A stretch of DNA of 64,000 nt from the NCBI GenBank assembly GCA_020249505.1, contig JADCFN010000028.1, positions 62,001 to 126,000 of the forward strand. Reading direction: 5' to 3'. The notes under the pieces are model-generated. The model searched no databases and was not told the DNA's origin. It saw only the letters and a program-made list of their open reading frames with translations. Below, one piece after another: positions 37,471 through 47,214 of the stretch (position 1 is the first letter of the stretch; each line of letters opens with the position of its first letter). This DNA comes from Roseomonas sp. Lineage in GTDB: Bacteria > Pseudomonadota > Alphaproteobacteria > Acetobacterales > Acetobacteraceae. Position numbers and translations under genes: made by a program.

Positions 37471-38157
37471 ATGATTGCCGCTCTTGCCTTTTACGCTTTT
37501 GCCGCGGTGCTGATTGGTTCAGCCGTGATGGTGGTGACCAGCCGGAACCCTGTGCATAGCGTGTTGTTCCTGATCCTGGCCTTCTTCAATGCCGCTGGAT
37601 TGTTCCTTCTGGCCGGCGCTGAATTCCTGGCCATGATTTTGGTCATTGTCTATGTCGGCGCGGTCGCGGTGCTGTTCCTGTTCGTCGTCATGATGCTGGA
37701 TATTGATTTCTCGCGATTGCGTGAGGGCTTTCAGCGTTATGCGCCCGTCGGCGCGCTGATTGGCCTGGTGCTGCTGGTGCAATTGGTGATGGTGATGATC
37801 GGCTGGCGCTTGGCACCTGGGGCGATGGCGTTACGGCTCAATGAAACGCCGGCGGATGTTGCGAATGCCGAAGCGCTCGGGCGTATTCTCTACACAGATT
37901 ACATCTATCTCTTTCAGGGCTGCGGCCTGATCCTGCTGGTCGCGATGATCGGCGCTATTGTGCTGACGTTGCGCGACAAGCCGAATTCCAAGCGGCAGAA
38001 CATCGCTGAACAGATCGCGCGTGCGGGGTCAGTGACGAATGTCGCGGTGCCGACTGGTGCGGGCTTGAAGCAGTTGGGGATCCGTCGTCCGCCTTTGCCT
38101 GAGGAAGCGGCCCCCAAGCCCATTGAGCATCACCACGGCCATGGGGGGCATCACTGA
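37471..38157 (+). CDS. nuoJ: NADH-quinone oxidoreductase subunit J
   Basis: A 228-residue membrane subunit with five hydrophobic helices, including the conserved [20 protein letters not shown]. The start is ATG 37471; a TTG just before it is in frame but lies closer to the GGAAGGGG ribosome site. The protein is some 40 residues longer than E. coli NuoJ: after the last helix a hydrophilic tail ends in a histidine-rich stretch ([11 protein letters not shown]). The tail is on the expected cytoplasmic or matrix-like side and may bind metal. Confidence 0.94.
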   Translation: MIAALAFYAFAAVLIGSAVMVVTSRNPVHSVLFLILAFFNAAGLFLLAGAEFLAMILVIVYVGAVAVLFLFVVMMLDIDFSRLREGFQRYAPVGALIGLVLLVQLVMVMIGWRLAPGAMALRLNETPADVANAEALGRILYTDYIYLFQGCGLILLVAMIGAIVLTLRDKPNSKRQNIAEQIARAGSVTNVAVPTGAGLKQLGIRRPPLPEEAAPKPIEHHHGHGGHH

Positions 38158-38158
38158 C

Positions 38159-38467
38159 ATGACTATCGGCCTGTCCCATTTCCTGACCGTGGCGGCGATC
38201 CTGTTCGTCCTCGGCATTTTCGGGATCTTCCTGAACCGTAAGAATGTCATTGTCATTCTGATGTCGGTGGAATTGATCCTGCTATCGGTCAATCTGAACC
38301 TGGTGGCGTTTTCCGCCCATTTGAATGATCTGGCCGGCCAGGTCTTCACCATGTTCATCTTGACCGTGGCGGCGGCTGAAGCCGCCATCGGCCTTGCCAT
38401 TCTTGTCGTTTACTTCCGCAACCGCGGTTCGATCGAGGTCGAGGATATCTCGACCCTGAAGGGTTAG
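38159..38467 (+). CDS. nuoK: NADH-quinone oxidoreductase subunit K
   Basis: A 102-residue subunit of three helices, related to MrpC. Conserved glutamates are in [17 protein letters not shown] and [13 protein letters not shown]; these take part in proton translocation. The start is ATG 38159, one base after the nuoJ stop; the upstream in-frame codons read into nuoJ. Confidence 0.96.
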   Translation: MTIGLSHFLTVAAILFVLGIFGIFLNRKNVIVILMSVELILLSVNLNLVAFSAHLNDLAGQVFTMFILTVAAAEAAIGLAILVVYFRNRGSIEVEDISTLKG

Positions 38468-38471
38468 CGCG

Positions 38472-40382
38472 ATGTTTGTCGGCGCCGTTTTCTTCCCGCT
38501 GCTGGGTGCGACCATTGCGGGTTTCTTTGGTCGCTGGATTGGTGACAAGGCTTCGCAATGGGTCACGGTGCTCTGCATGGCGTTGGCTGCCATTTGCGGT
38601 GTGGCAGCCTTTATTGAGGTAGCTTTGGGCCATTCGCCGCAAACCGTGGTGCTGCTGCGCTTCCTGGATGTGGGCAGCTTTGGTCTTGATTGGGCGCTGC
38701 GCTATGACACGCTGAGTGTGGTGATGGTGGCAATGGTCACCTGCATTTCCACGCTGATCCATCTGTATAGCGTCGGCTATATGTCGCATGACCCAACAAC
38801 GCCGCGCTTCTTCGCCTACCTGTCGCTGTTTACCTTCATGATGTTGATGTTGGTGACAGCGGATAATCTGGTGCAATTGTTCTTTGGCTGGGAAGGTGTT
38901 GGCCTCGCTTCCTATCTGCTGATTGGCTATTGGTATGAAAAGGAAAGCGCCTGTGCCGCGGCGATGAAGGCCTTCATCGTCAATCGCGTCGGCGATCTGT
39001 TCTTCATGCTGGGGCTTTGCCTGACCTTCTGGGTGTTTGGTTCCATCGAATTCAGCGAAATCTTTGGTGCCATTGACCAGCATAAGGATGCGCGCTTCGC
39101 CGGCCTGCCAGCCTATGAGGTGATTTGCATCCTGCTCTTCCTCGGCGCCTGCGGTAAGTCCGCTCAGCTTGGCCTGCACACCTGGTTGCCGGATGCGATG
39201 GAAGGGCCGACGCCGGTTTCCGCGCTGATCCATGCCGCAACCATGGTGACGGCGGGTGTGTTCCTGGTGGCGCGCATGTCGCCGGTCTTTGAATATGCGC
39301 CGACAGCGCTTGCCATCGTGACGGTGGTGGGCGCTTCAACCGCGCTATTCGCCGCGACCATTGGCTGCGTGCAGAACGACATCAAGCGCATCATTGCCTA
39401 TTCCACCTGTTCGCAGCTTGGATATATGTTCTTTGCGGCCGGGGTTGGTGCCTATCAGGGCGCGATTTTCCACCTGTTTACCCATGCCTTCTTCAAGGCG
39501 CTGCTGTTTCTTTCCGCCGGTGCGGTGATCCATGCCATGTCGGAAGAACAGGATATCCGGAAGATGGGCGGTATCTGGAAGAAGATCCCGGTGACCTATG
39601 CGGTGATGTGGATTGGTTCTCTGGCGCTTGCGGGAGTGCCCTATTTCGCCGGCTATTATTCCAAGGATTTCGTGCTGGAAGCGGCTTATGCGGCGCATTC
39701 CGGGGTTGGTATGTATGCCTTCATCTGCGGCTTGCTCGCGGCCTTCCTGACGGCTTTCTATTCCTGGCGCCTGCTGATCCTGACCTTCCATGGCGCGCCG
39801 CGGGCGGATCACCACACCATGGAACATGTGCATGAAAGCCCGGCGGTGATGTTGGTGCCGCTGGTGTTGCTGGCGGTGGGCGCGGTGTTTGCCGGTGCGG
39901 TCTTTGCACCTTCCTTCATCGGCCATCATTGGGAAGAATTCTGGAACGGCGCCATCGTCAATGCGGCCCATAATCAGATCATGCACCACGTGCATGAAGT
40001 GCCAGGCTGGGTGCCGCTGGCGCCAACCATTGTCGGGCTTGGCGGCATCGCACTCGCTTACGTGATGTATATGTTCGTGCCCCATCTGCCGGCGACGCTG
40101 GCGAATGCGCTGCCAGGCGTGCATCGCTTCCTGCTCAACAAATGGTATTTTGATGAGCTTTATGACGCGATCTTTGTGCGCCCGGCGCGTGCGCTTGCGC
40201 GCAGCTTTTGGAAGATCGGCGATGTGCGCATCATTGATGGTGTGCCCAATGGCCTTGCCGCATCAGTGGCGGGGGCAGCCCGTCAGGCGGTATCACTGCA
40301 AACCGGACGTGTCGCGAGTTACGCCTTCACCATGATTGTGGGGCTTGTTGTGCTTGTTTCTCTGCTACTGTTCGGGGGCTGA
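38472..40382 (+). CDS. nuoL: NADH-quinone oxidoreductase subunit L
   Basis: A 636-residue antiporter-like proton-pumping subunit at the distal end of the membrane arm. It has the glutamate of [16 protein letters not shown], the lysine of [19 protein letters not shown], and [12 protein letters not shown]. The long C-terminal lateral helix region follows at about residues 500-600. Length is standard for NuoL. It lies 4 bases after nuoK and 2 before nuoM. Confidence 0.96.
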   Translation: MFVGAVFFPLLGATIAGFFGRWIGDKASQWVTVLCMALAAICGVAAFIEVALGHSPQTVVLLRFLDVGSFGLDWALRYDTLSVVMVAMVTCISTLIHLYSVGYMSHDPTTPRFFAYLSLFTFMMLMLVTADNLVQLFFGWEGVGLASYLLIGYWYEKESACAAAMKAFIVNRVGDLFFMLGLCLTFWVFGSIEFSEIFGAIDQHKDARFAGLPAYEVICILLFLGACGKSAQLGLHTWLPDAMEGPTPVSALIHAATMVTAGVFLVARMSPVFEYAPTALAIVTVVGASTALFAATIGCVQNDIKRIIAYSTCSQLGYMFFAAGVGAYQGAIFHLFTHAFFKALLFLSAGAVIHAMSEEQDIRKMGGIWKKIPVTYAVMWIGSLALAGVPYFAGYYSKDFVLEAAYAAHSGVGMYAFICGLLAAFLTAFYSWRLLILTFHGAPRADHHTMEHVHESPAVMLVPLVLLAVGAVFAGAVFAPSFIGHHWEEFWNGAIVNAAHNQIMHHVHEVPGWVPLAPTIVGLGGIALAYVMYMFVPHLPATLANALPGVHRFLLNKWYFDELYDAIFVRPARALARSFWKIGDVRIIDGVPNGLAASVAGAARQAVSLQTGRVASYAFTMIVGLVVLVSLLLFGG

Positions 40383-40384
40383 AG

Positions 40385-41896
40385 ATGATGGGTGTCGGTT
40401 TCCCCTTGCTCAGCCTGCTGACCTTCCTGCCCTTGGCGGGGGTGGCGATCATTCTTGCCGTGCGCGGTGATGAGCAGACAGTCGCCAGCAATGCGCGTTG
40501 GACCGCGCTTTGGACCAGCCTGATCACCTTCATGCTTTCGCTCGTGCTATGGTTCCGCTTCGACAAGAACGAGGCTGAATTCCAATTCGTCGAAAGGCTT
40601 GATTGGCTCGCGGATTTCGGCGTGACCTATCACATGGGCGTGGATGGCATTTCGGTGCTGTTCGTCCTGCTCTCGACCTTGCTGACACCCATCTGCATCC
40701 TGTCTTCCTGGGAAGCGGTGCAGACCCGGGTGCGTGAGTATATGATCGCCTTCCTGATCTTAGAGACCATGATGGTCGGCATGTTCTGCGCGCTGGATTT
40801 CGTTGTGTTCTATATCTTCTTCGAAGGCGTGCTGATTCCGATGTTCCTGATCATCGGGGTCTGGGGCGGGCAGCGGCGCGTTTATGCAGCGTTCAAACTG
40901 TTCTTATACACGCTGCTTGGTTCCGTGCTGATGCTGCTGGCCATTCTGCTGCTTTGGTACAAGGCCGGCACGACGGATATTCTGGAACTCTTCACGCTCA
41001 CCATTCCGCCATCGCTGCAAACCTGGATTTTCCTGGCCTTCTTTGCTTCCTTCGCGGTCAAGGTACCGATGTGGCCGGTGCATACCTGGTTGCCGGATGC
41101 GCATGTGGAGGCACCCACTGCGGGCTCGGTCATTCTGGCTGGTGTCTTGTTGAAGATGGGCGCTTACGGGTTCCTGCGCTTCAGCCTGCCCTTGCTGCCG
41201 GTGGCGAGTGCGGAATTCGCGCCTTGGATTTTCGCGCTTTCCATTGTCGCCATTGTCTATACCTCGCTGGTGGCGCTCGCCCAGGAAGATATGAAGAAGC
41301 TGATTGCCTATTCATCCGTGGCGCATATGGGCATTGTCACGCTTGGCATTTTCACCTTCACGCAGCAGGGGCTTTCGGGCGCGCTATTCACCATGCTCTC
41401 ACACGGCGTCGTGTCCAGCGCGCTGTTTCTTTGCGTCGGTGTTTTGTATGACCGGGTGCATTCGCGCGAAATCGCGCGCTATGGCGGTGTGGCGAAAATC
41501 ATGCCGGCCTATGCCTTGGTATTCATGCTGTTTACCATGGCTTCCGTGGCACTTCCTGGGCTAGCGGGTTTCCCTGGCGAGTTGCTGGTGATCCTGGGCG
41601 CCTGGAAGGTGAACCCCTGGGTCGCCTTTGGCGCAGCGCTCGGCATGATCCTGGGTGCGGCTTACATGCTTTATCTTTATCGCCGCGTGGTCTTTGGGCG
41701 TATAACGCGCGATGATTTGCGCGGCCTGCTTGATCTGTCTCCGCGTGAATATGCGGTTTTCGCGCCGCTGATCGTGCTGACGATCTGGATGGGCATTTAT
41801 CCGCAAAGCTTCCTGTCCTTCTTTGAAGCCTCAGTCGCGGCTCTGGTGGAACGGCATCACGCCGCGCTTGGTGCGGCACGGCTCGTGGGGTTGTAA
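40385..41896 (+). CDS. nuoM: NADH-quinone oxidoreductase subunit M
   Basis: A 503-residue antiporter-like proton-pumping subunit. Conserved parts include [17 protein letters not shown], the [17 protein letters not shown] helix with its key glutamate, and the lysine-containing [20 protein letters not shown]. Two consecutive ATG codons open the frame, so the start may be 3 bases later. It is followed by nuoN after 4 bases. Confidence 0.96.
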   Translation: MMGVGFPLLSLLTFLPLAGVAIILAVRGDEQTVASNARWTALWTSLITFMLSLVLWFRFDKNEAEFQFVERLDWLADFGVTYHMGVDGISVLFVLLSTLLTPICILSSWEAVQTRVREYMIAFLILETMMVGMFCALDFVVFYIFFEGVLIPMFLIIGVWGGQRRVYAAFKLFLYTLLGSVLMLLAILLLWYKAGTTDILELFTLTIPPSLQTWIFLAFFASFAVKVPMWPVHTWLPDAHVEAPTAGSVILAGVLLKMGAYGFLRFSLPLLPVASAEFAPWIFALSIVAIVYTSLVALAQEDMKKLIAYSSVAHMGIVTLGIFTFTQQGLSGALFTMLSHGVVSSALFLCVGVLYDRVHSREIARYGGVAKIMPAYALVFMLFTMASVALPGLAGFPGELLVILGAWKVNPWVAFGAALGMILGAAYMLYLYRRVVFGRITRDDLRGLLDLSPREYAVFAPLIVLTIWMGIYPQSFLSFFEASVAALVERHHAALGAARLVGL

Positions 41897-41900
41897 GATC

Positions 41901-43322
41901 ATGAATTGGATGCTCGCCCTGCCCGAGATTGTGCTGGCCTGCGCAGGCCTTGCCATTCTGATGATCGGCGTGCTGCCGCGGCAGAATATGTTCTTTGGCT
42001 GCACCATGGCTTCCATCGGCGCTTTGGTCATCACCGCGGCCCTGGTGCTGACCGTGCCCGATGGCACGGGCTTCGCCGGTCAGGTGATTTCCGATGGCTT
42101 TGCGCGCTTCATGAAGCTGCTGGTGCTGCTGGGGGCAGCGATTGGCATGCTGATGGCGCTTGATTTCAACACGCGCGAAGGGCTGGATCGCTTCGAATAT
42201 CCGGTGCTGCTGCTGTTTGCCACACTCGGCATGCTGATCATGTTGAGCGCCAATGATTTCATGACCGTCTATATCGGCTTGGAATTGCTCTCGCTCAGCC
42301 TTTACGTCGTCGCCGCCTTTCATCGGGATAATGAGCAATCCGCCGAAGCCGGCTTGAAATACTTCGTCCTGGGTGCCTTGGCGTCGGGCCTGTTTCTGTA
42401 TGGGGCATCGCTGGTCTATGGCTTTGCCGGTACGACGAATTTTGAGCGTATCGCGCTTGCGCTGCTTGATCCCGCAAGCCGCAGCCAGGGGCTGACGGTG
42501 GGGCTGATCTTCATCCTCGCTGGCCTTGCCTTCAAGGTTTCCGCCGTGCCGTTTCATATGTGGACGCCGGATGTCTATGAAGGCGCGCCCACACCTGTCA
42601 CCGCATTCTTTGCCGCCGCGCCGAAAGTGGCGGCGATTGCCTTGCTTGTTCGCGTCCTCGCCGGGCCTTTCGCTGATCTTGCTGCGCAATGGCAGCAGGT
42701 TATTATTCTGGTCTCACTCGCTTCGATGGTATTGGGCGCGCTCGCCGCCGTTGGGCAGCGCGATATCAAGCGCCTCATGGCCTATTCCTCGATTGGGCAT
42801 ATCGGCTATGCGCTGATGGGCCTTGCGGTCGCGAGTGATGAAGGCCTGCATGGCCTGACGGTTTATGTGGCGATCTACCTTGCCATGAATCTCGGTGCAT
42901 TTGCCGTGCTGATCGCCATGCGGCGCCAGGGGAAGGCCGTGTCGCGCATTGAAGACCTGGCCGGGCTTGGCAAGACCGATCCCGCCATGGCGATGTGGAT
43001 GACGATTTTCATGTTTTCCATGGCGGGCATTCCGCCGCTCGCGGGCTTCTTCGGGAAGCTATACGTGTTTCTGGCCGCGGTGCAGGGCGGGTTCTGGACT
43101 TTGGCGGTGGTGGGTGTGCTGACTTCCGTGATTTCGGCCTTCTATTATCTGCGCGTCGTGAAGGTGATGTATTTTGATGATGCACAGGCACCGCTGGATG
43201 CACGCCCGCAGACGCTGACGATGGTGATGGCCATTTCCGGCATTTTCACCACGCTGTTCTTCCTGATGCCGGCGCCCTTGGTGCGTGCGGCGCAGGAAGC
43301 GGTATCCGCGCTGCTCGGTTAA
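41901..43322 (+). CDS. nuoN: NADH-quinone oxidoreductase subunit N
   Basis: A 473-residue antiporter-like subunit closing the nuo operon. The start is ATG 41901, 4 bases after the nuoM stop; the open frame overlaps nuoM upstream without similarity. Motifs include YIGLELLSLSLYVVAAF, the lysine-containing AFKVSAVPFHMWTPDVYEGAP and KRLMAYSSIGHIGYALMG. All fourteen subunits are now accounted for, so the window encodes a complete NDH-1. Confidence 0.96.
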   Translation: MNWMLALPEIVLACAGLAILMIGVLPRQNMFFGCTMASIGALVITAALVLTVPDGTGFAGQVISDGFARFMKLLVLLGAAIGMLMALDFNTREGLDRFEYPVLLLFATLGMLIMLSANDFMTVYIGLELLSLSLYVVAAFHRDNEQSAEAGLKYFVLGALASGLFLYGASLVYGFAGTTNFERIALALLDPASRSQGLTVGLIFILAGLAFKVSAVPFHMWTPDVYEGAPTPVTAFFAAAPKVAAIALLVRVLAGPFADLAAQWQQVIILVSLASMVLGALAAVGQRDIKRLMAYSSIGHIGYALMGLAVASDEGLHGLTVYVAIYLAMNLGAFAVLIAMRRQGKAVSRIEDLAGLGKTDPAMAMWMTIFMFSMAGIPPLAGFFGKLYVFLAAVQGGFWTLAVVGVLTSVISAFYYLRVVKVMYFDDAQAPLDARPQTLTMVMAISGIFTTLFFLMPAPLVRAAQEAVSALLG

Positions 43323-43348
43323 GTCCGGGCGCGCGGCAGGAAGCACGC

Positions 43349-44071
43349 GTGCAGTTTCGCCTTGAATGTCATGAGGTGCTGGAAAGCACCTCAACGCTGC
43401 TGAAGCAACTCGCCGAGGCCGGGGCAGCCGAAGGGCTTGCCATCCAGGCGCTCAGCCAAAGCGCGGGCAGGGGTAGGCAGGGCAGGGGCTGGGAAAGCCC
43501 TGCAGGTAATCTCTATCTGTCCGTGCTGCTGCGCCCCAGCGTGGCACTGCGTGAAGCGCCGCAATGGTCCTTTGTGGCGGCGGTGGCCTTGGCGGACACC
43601 ATCAAAACGCTGCTACCGGAAGCAGCGAAACTCACCTTGAAATGGCCGAATGATCTACTGCTGGATGGCGCCAAGGTCGCAGGTATTCTGGTTGAAACCG
43701 GTGTGGCGGCAAACCATGAGCTCGATTGGATCTGCATCGGTATTGGCGTGAATATCGCCACCAAACCAAGCCTGCCGGACCGCGCCACTTCCTGCCTTGC
43801 GGAATTCCTGCCCGCGCCACCCGCGCCGGAGATCTTGGCCGTACAGTTGCTGCAAAACCTGGCGCACTGGCATGATCTGCGGCTGGCCCAAGGCTTCGCA
43901 CCCATCCGCGATGCCTGGTTGCCCCATGCGCCCGCCATGGGCGCGCCGGTATCGGTAAAACGCGATGGTGCGCTAATCGAAGGCAGCTTCGCTGGGCTAT
44001 CGCCCGAAGGCGGATTGCTGCTTGCCAAAGCTAACGAAGTCCAGCTTATTCTAGCCGGGGAGATCATTTGA
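43349..44071 (+). CDS. birA: Biotin--[acetyl-CoA-carboxylase] ligase
   Basis: A 240-residue biotin protein ligase starting at GTG 43349 with AGGAAG upstream. The biotin-adenylate loop GRGRQGRGWESPAGNLYLS is near residues 38-56, KWPNDLLLDGAKVAGIL follows, and GIGVNI closes the active site. There is no N-terminal winged helix, so this is a ligase without the E. coli repressor function. The C-terminal SH3-like domain is present. It attaches biotin to AccB and other carboxylases. It lies 26 bases after nuoN and 3 before coaX, as in many alphaproteobacteria. Confidence 0.94.
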   Translation: MQFRLECHEVLESTSTLLKQLAEAGAAEGLAIQALSQSAGRGRQGRGWESPAGNLYLSVLLRPSVALREAPQWSFVAAVALADTIKTLLPEAAKLTLKWPNDLLLDGAKVAGILVETGVAANHELDWICIGIGVNIATKPSLPDRATSCLAEFLPAPPAPEILAVQLLQNLAHWHDLRLAQGFAPIRDAWLPHAPAMGAPVSVKRDGALIEGSFAGLSPEGGLLLAKANEVQLILAGEII

Positions 44072-44074
44072 CCC

Positions 44075-44893
44075 ATGCTACTCGCTATTGATGCCGGCAA
44101 TACCAATGTCGTTTTCGCGGTCCATGACGGAACGGAATGGCGCGGGCGCTGGCGCATTGCCACGCGCGCCGACCGCACTTCGGATGAGTATGCTGTCTGG
44201 CTGCTGACGCTGTTTCAACACGCCGGCCTGAAGCCCAATGATATCCTGCGCTGCGTCATCGGCACGGTAGTGCCGGCCGCCCTCTACAATCTGCGCCGGC
44301 TTTGCCGCGAATGGATGGATTGCGAACCGCTGATCGCGCGCGCGCCGCTCGATTGGGGGTTTGATATTCGCGTGGATCGGCCGGAAGAAGTCGGCGCTGA
44401 CCGTCTGCTGAATGCGCTCGCCGCGCATACCCGCTATGGCGGGCCGTTGATCGTGATTGATTTCGGCACCGCCACCACTTTTGATGTTGTGGATGGCGAT
44501 GGGTCCTATCTGGGTGGTGCCATTTCGCCCGGCATCAATCTTTCCATCGAAGCGCTGCATAAGGCGGCTGCCCGGCTGCCGCGCATCGGCATCGGCCGCC
44601 CGCAATCCGTGATCGGCCGCGCCACTGTCCCCGCCATGCAATCGGGCATTTATTGGGGCTATGTCGGCCTGGTGGAGGGCATTGTCTCCCGCATCAAGGC
44701 AGAATTCGGCGGGCCCATGAAGGTGATCGGCACTGGTGGCTTGGCACCGCTATTCGCCGAGGGCACCCTTGTCATTGAAAGAACCGATCCCGACATAACC
44801 CTCGAAGGGTTGCGCCTGCTGGCCGAGCGCAATCCTTCATCTGTCTTCCACCAAAGCGCGCTCCGCGATCCCCTCAGATCGGATTCTGACTAG
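44075..44893 (+). CDS. coaX: Type III pantothenate kinase
   Basis: A 272-residue enzyme catalysing the first step of CoA synthesis from pantothenate. The phosphate motif [12 protein letters not shown] opens the protein, the pantothenate-binding [12 protein letters not shown] and the second phosphate motif [11 protein letters not shown] follow, and [11 protein letters not shown] is the adenosine region. Type III kinases are not inhibited by CoA. It sits between birA and rnj in a conserved operon. Confidence 0.95.
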   Translation: MLLAIDAGNTNVVFAVHDGTEWRGRWRIATRADRTSDEYAVWLLTLFQHAGLKPNDILRCVIGTVVPAALYNLRRLCREWMDCEPLIARAPLDWGFDIRVDRPEEVGADRLLNALAAHTRYGGPLIVIDFGTATTFDVVDGDGSYLGGAISPGINLSIEALHKAAARLPRIGIGRPQSVIGRATVPAMQSGIYWGYVGLVEGIVSRIKAEFGGPMKVIGTGGLAPLFAEGTLVIERTDPDITLEGLRLLAERNPSSVFHQSALRDPLRSDSD

Positions 44894-44897
44894 CAAC

Positions 44898-46544
44898 ATG
44901 AATGTCATGACTGGCGATCTTGCCTTCATCCCGCTGGGCGGGACGGGTGAGATCGGAATGAACCTTAATGTCTATCGTTGCGATGGCGCCTTGCTGGCGG
45001 TGGATTGCGGGCTTGGCTTTGCCGGGCCGGATCAGCCGGAAGCCGATGTCATGGTGCCGGATGCTGCCTGGCTCGCGGAAAATCGCAGTACCCTGCAAGC
45101 GCTGATCATCACCCATGCGCATGAAGACCATATCGGCGCCGTGGTGCATTTGTGGCGGCAATTGCGCTGCCCGATCTATGGCACGGCTTTCGTGCTTTCC
45201 GTGCTGCGCCGCAAGCTTGGCGAAGCGGGCATGATCCATGAAGTGCGCCTGATGGAATTGCCGCCGGGCGGGCGCGTGAAGCTCGGCCCCTTCGATTGCA
45301 GCTTCATCCCTGTGACGCATTCCATCCCGGAAGCCCAGGCGCTCGTGCTGCGCACGCCCTATGGCCTTGTTTTGCACACTGGCGATTGGAAGCTTGATCC
45401 CACGCCCATGATCGGTGCGCCAACGGATGAGGACGCCTTCGCCAGGCTGGGCGAGGAAGGCGTACTCGCCATGGTCTGTGATTCGACCAATGCCCTGGTT
45501 GAAGGTCATTCGGGGAGTGAGGCGGAGGTGCGCGCCGCGCTCACCGAATTGATCAAAGGCATCAAGGGGCGCATTGCGGTGACCTGCTTCGCATCCAATG
45601 TCGCGCGCATGGAAAGCATTGCGGTCGCGGGCCGCGCGGCGGGGCGGCAAGTGGCGCTGCTCGGGCGGTCTTTGCGCAATATGGAAGCCTCGGCGCGAGA
45701 ATGTGGCTATCTGAAATCCCTCCCGCCCTTTTTGGATGAGGAAGAAGCGGGCTTCCTGCCCGATGATGAGATTTTGCTGATCTGCACTGGCAGCCAGGGA
45801 GAGCCGCGTTCGGCCATGGCGAAGATCGCGGAAGACAAGCACCCGGCCATTGCGCTGGGTGAGGGCGATACGGTGATCTTCTCCTCCCGCCAGATACCAG
45901 GGAATGAGATTGCGATTCAGCGCGTGCAGGATGGGTTGGCGCGCCGCGGTTGCCGCGTGATCACGGATGAACAGGCGCTGGTGCATGTCTCCGGCCATCC
46001 GGCGCGCGACGAATTGCGCCGGCTTTACGCGCTGGTGAAGCCGCGCATTGCTGTGCCGGTGCATGGCGAATGGCGCCATATGCAGGAACATGCGGATCTG
46101 GCGCGCGCTGCCGGTGCCAAGCCAGTCTTGCTGAATGATGGCGATGTGCTGCGCCTTTCCGGCAATCGGGCTGAGGTGATTGAAACCGTCCCGACGGGCC
46201 GGCTTGCCGTGGATGGTGAACGCCTTCTGCCCCTGGATGGCGATGTGATCGCCGCGCGCCGGCGCATGATGTTCAATGGCGTGGTGCTGGCTTCCGTTGC
46301 TTTGGACCGGCAGGGCAGGGTGCTGGGCGATCCCATGATCACCGCGCCCGGGCTTTTCGCCGAAGCCGATCCCGAGCCTGGACTGGTTGCCGCCGAGCTT
46401 CGCCGCAGCATTGCCGATCTGCCGGCGGGCTTGCGCGATGATGATGAAAGCTTACGCGAATCGCTTCGCGCTGCCTTGCGAAAGGCTTTGGGGCGGCGCT
46501 TCAAGAAGCGGCCCAATGTCGAAATCCACGTGATCAGGGTTTAA
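44898..46544 (+). CDS. rnj: Ribonuclease J
   Basis: A 548-residue metallo-beta-lactamase/beta-CASP ribonuclease with 5'-exo and endonuclease activity in mRNA and rRNA processing. The zinc motif THAHEDHIGA is near residue 73, VTHSIPEA and LHTGDWKLDP follow, the beta-CASP part shows CTGSQGEPRSAMAKIA, and the terminal motif is VPVHGEWRH. Length fits alphaproteobacterial RNase J, where the enzyme coexists with RNase E. It is 4 bases after coaX and 3 bases before the DUF1467 gene. Confidence 0.94.
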   Translation: MNVMTGDLAFIPLGGTGEIGMNLNVYRCDGALLAVDCGLGFAGPDQPEADVMVPDAAWLAENRSTLQALIITHAHEDHIGAVVHLWRQLRCPIYGTAFVLSVLRRKLGEAGMIHEVRLMELPPGGRVKLGPFDCSFIPVTHSIPEAQALVLRTPYGLVLHTGDWKLDPTPMIGAPTDEDAFARLGEEGVLAMVCDSTNALVEGHSGSEAEVRAALTELIKGIKGRIAVTCFASNVARMESIAVAGRAAGRQVALLGRSLRNMEASARECGYLKSLPPFLDEEEAGFLPDDEILLICTGSQGEPRSAMAKIAEDKHPAIALGEGDTVIFSSRQIPGNEIAIQRVQDGLARRGCRVITDEQALVHVSGHPARDELRRLYALVKPRIAVPVHGEWRHMQEHADLARAAGAKPVLLNDGDVLRLSGNRAEVIETVPTGRLAVDGERLLPLDGDVIAARRRMMFNGVVLASVALDRQGRVLGDPMITAPGLFAEADPEPGLVAAELRRSIADLPAGLRDDDESLRESLRAALRKALGRRFKKRPNVEIHVIRV

Positions 46545-46547
46545 GCC

Positions 46548-46811
46548 ATGTCGGTCTTCACCGGCGTCATTCTTTATCTGCTGCTATGGTGGCTCGCGCT
46601 GTTTTGCGTGCTGCCGGTGGGCACGCGCCCCGATTCCCAGGGCAAGCTGGAAGAAGGCGGCTGGCGCGGTGCGCCGCAAAAGCACATGATGGGCTGGAAG
46701 CTGCTCGGCACCACGGCGCTGGCAGGGGTGATTTGGCTCATTCTATGGTGGCTGATTGAAAGTGAATGGCTCTCTTTCCGGAGCGGCATTCTCTCTATGC
46801 CCACCAATTAA
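46548..46811 (+). CDS. DUF1467 family small membrane protein
   Basis: An 87-residue protein with two hydrophobic helices (about residues 5-25 and 48-70). The signature VLPVGTRPDSQGKLEEGGW, followed by GAPQKHMMGWKL, matches DUF1467, a family found next to rnj and proS in alphaproteobacteria. Its function is not known. It lies 3 bases after rnj and is directly followed by a terminator, so it ends the nuo-birA-coaX-rnj transcription block. Confidence 0.88.
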   Translation: MSVFTGVILYLLLWWLALFCVLPVGTRPDSQGKLEEGGWRGAPQKHMMGWKLLGTTALAGVIWLILWWLIESEWLSFRSGILSMPTN

Positions 46812-46815
46812 GCGA

Positions 46816-46839
46816 AAAACCGACCCTGGGGTCGGTTTT
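46816..46839 (+). terminator. Rho-independent terminator after DUF1467 gene
   Basis: AACCGACCC at 46818-46826 pairs with GGGTCGGTT at 46829-46837, with the inner pairs opened to give a 4-base loop, and is followed by TTTT. It starts 5 bases after the stop codon. Confidence 0.8.
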
Positions 46840-46939
46840 GCCTTACGTTCGGGCAATGTCAGTCTGGTAGCCGCTTTTTTGACCCTGCTTTTGGCTCTTT
46901 TCGGTTGAGCCTTCGAAGCTGGTCCGCCATTCTACAAAG

Positions 46940-47031
46940 ACGAGAGGGAGATTGGTTTCTTCCTCTGCCGTGTGACTGGCGTTTCCTCCCTAAACTTGGG
47001 CCGCTGCCTGATGGTAGCGGCCTTTTCTTTT
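46940..47031 (+). ncRNA. Candidate trans-acting small RNA with C-rich loops
   Basis: A strong terminator at 46999-47031 has no protein gene in front of it, because the upstream operon already terminates at 46839. Immediately before it, GTTTCCTCCCTAAAC (46981-46995) folds as a 4-bp stem displaying CCTCCCT, and AGAGG/CCTCT arms at 46943-46947 and 46962-46966 form another short hairpin. C-rich loops complementary to Shine-Dalgarno sequences are a hallmark of several alphaproteobacterial sRNA families. The 5' end is a guess and no good promoter is visible. An unrecognised housekeeping RNA is the alternative. Confidence 0.45.
46999..47031 (+). terminator. Strong Rho-independent terminator of an intergenic transcript
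   Basis: GGCCGCT (46999-47005) pairs perfectly with AGCGGCC (47016-47022) across a 10-base loop and is followed by TTTTCTTTT. It lies 160 bases beyond the previous terminator. Confidence 0.8.
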
Positions 47032-47214
47032 GTAAGTGTTTGTCCCGCCCTCTGGCAAGCATGAAAATGCCATAAACTCGCCCAAAATGACGAATTGCTG
47101 CGCTGCACAATAAGAACGCGATATTTTGTTGCGCGGCGGGCCGGGTGTTTCCCCCCTTTGCGCTTCTGGATTAGGGTGCGCAGCCCGACCAGACCAGGAT
47201 GAAGGATCAGAGCC

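Larger units (their letters stand above)
46842..47214. other. Intergenic region between two terminators and proS
   Basis: No protein gene is convincing in these 370 bases. The first part holds the candidate small RNA and its own terminator. The remaining 180 bases up to proS contain the proS ribosome site and presumably its promoter, which I cannot place. Confidence 0.5.

Noticed and set aside
44874-46091. A 405-codon minus-strand frame opposite rnj
   Set aside because: Shadow of RNase J; His/Arg/Gln-rich composition is typical of antisense frames.
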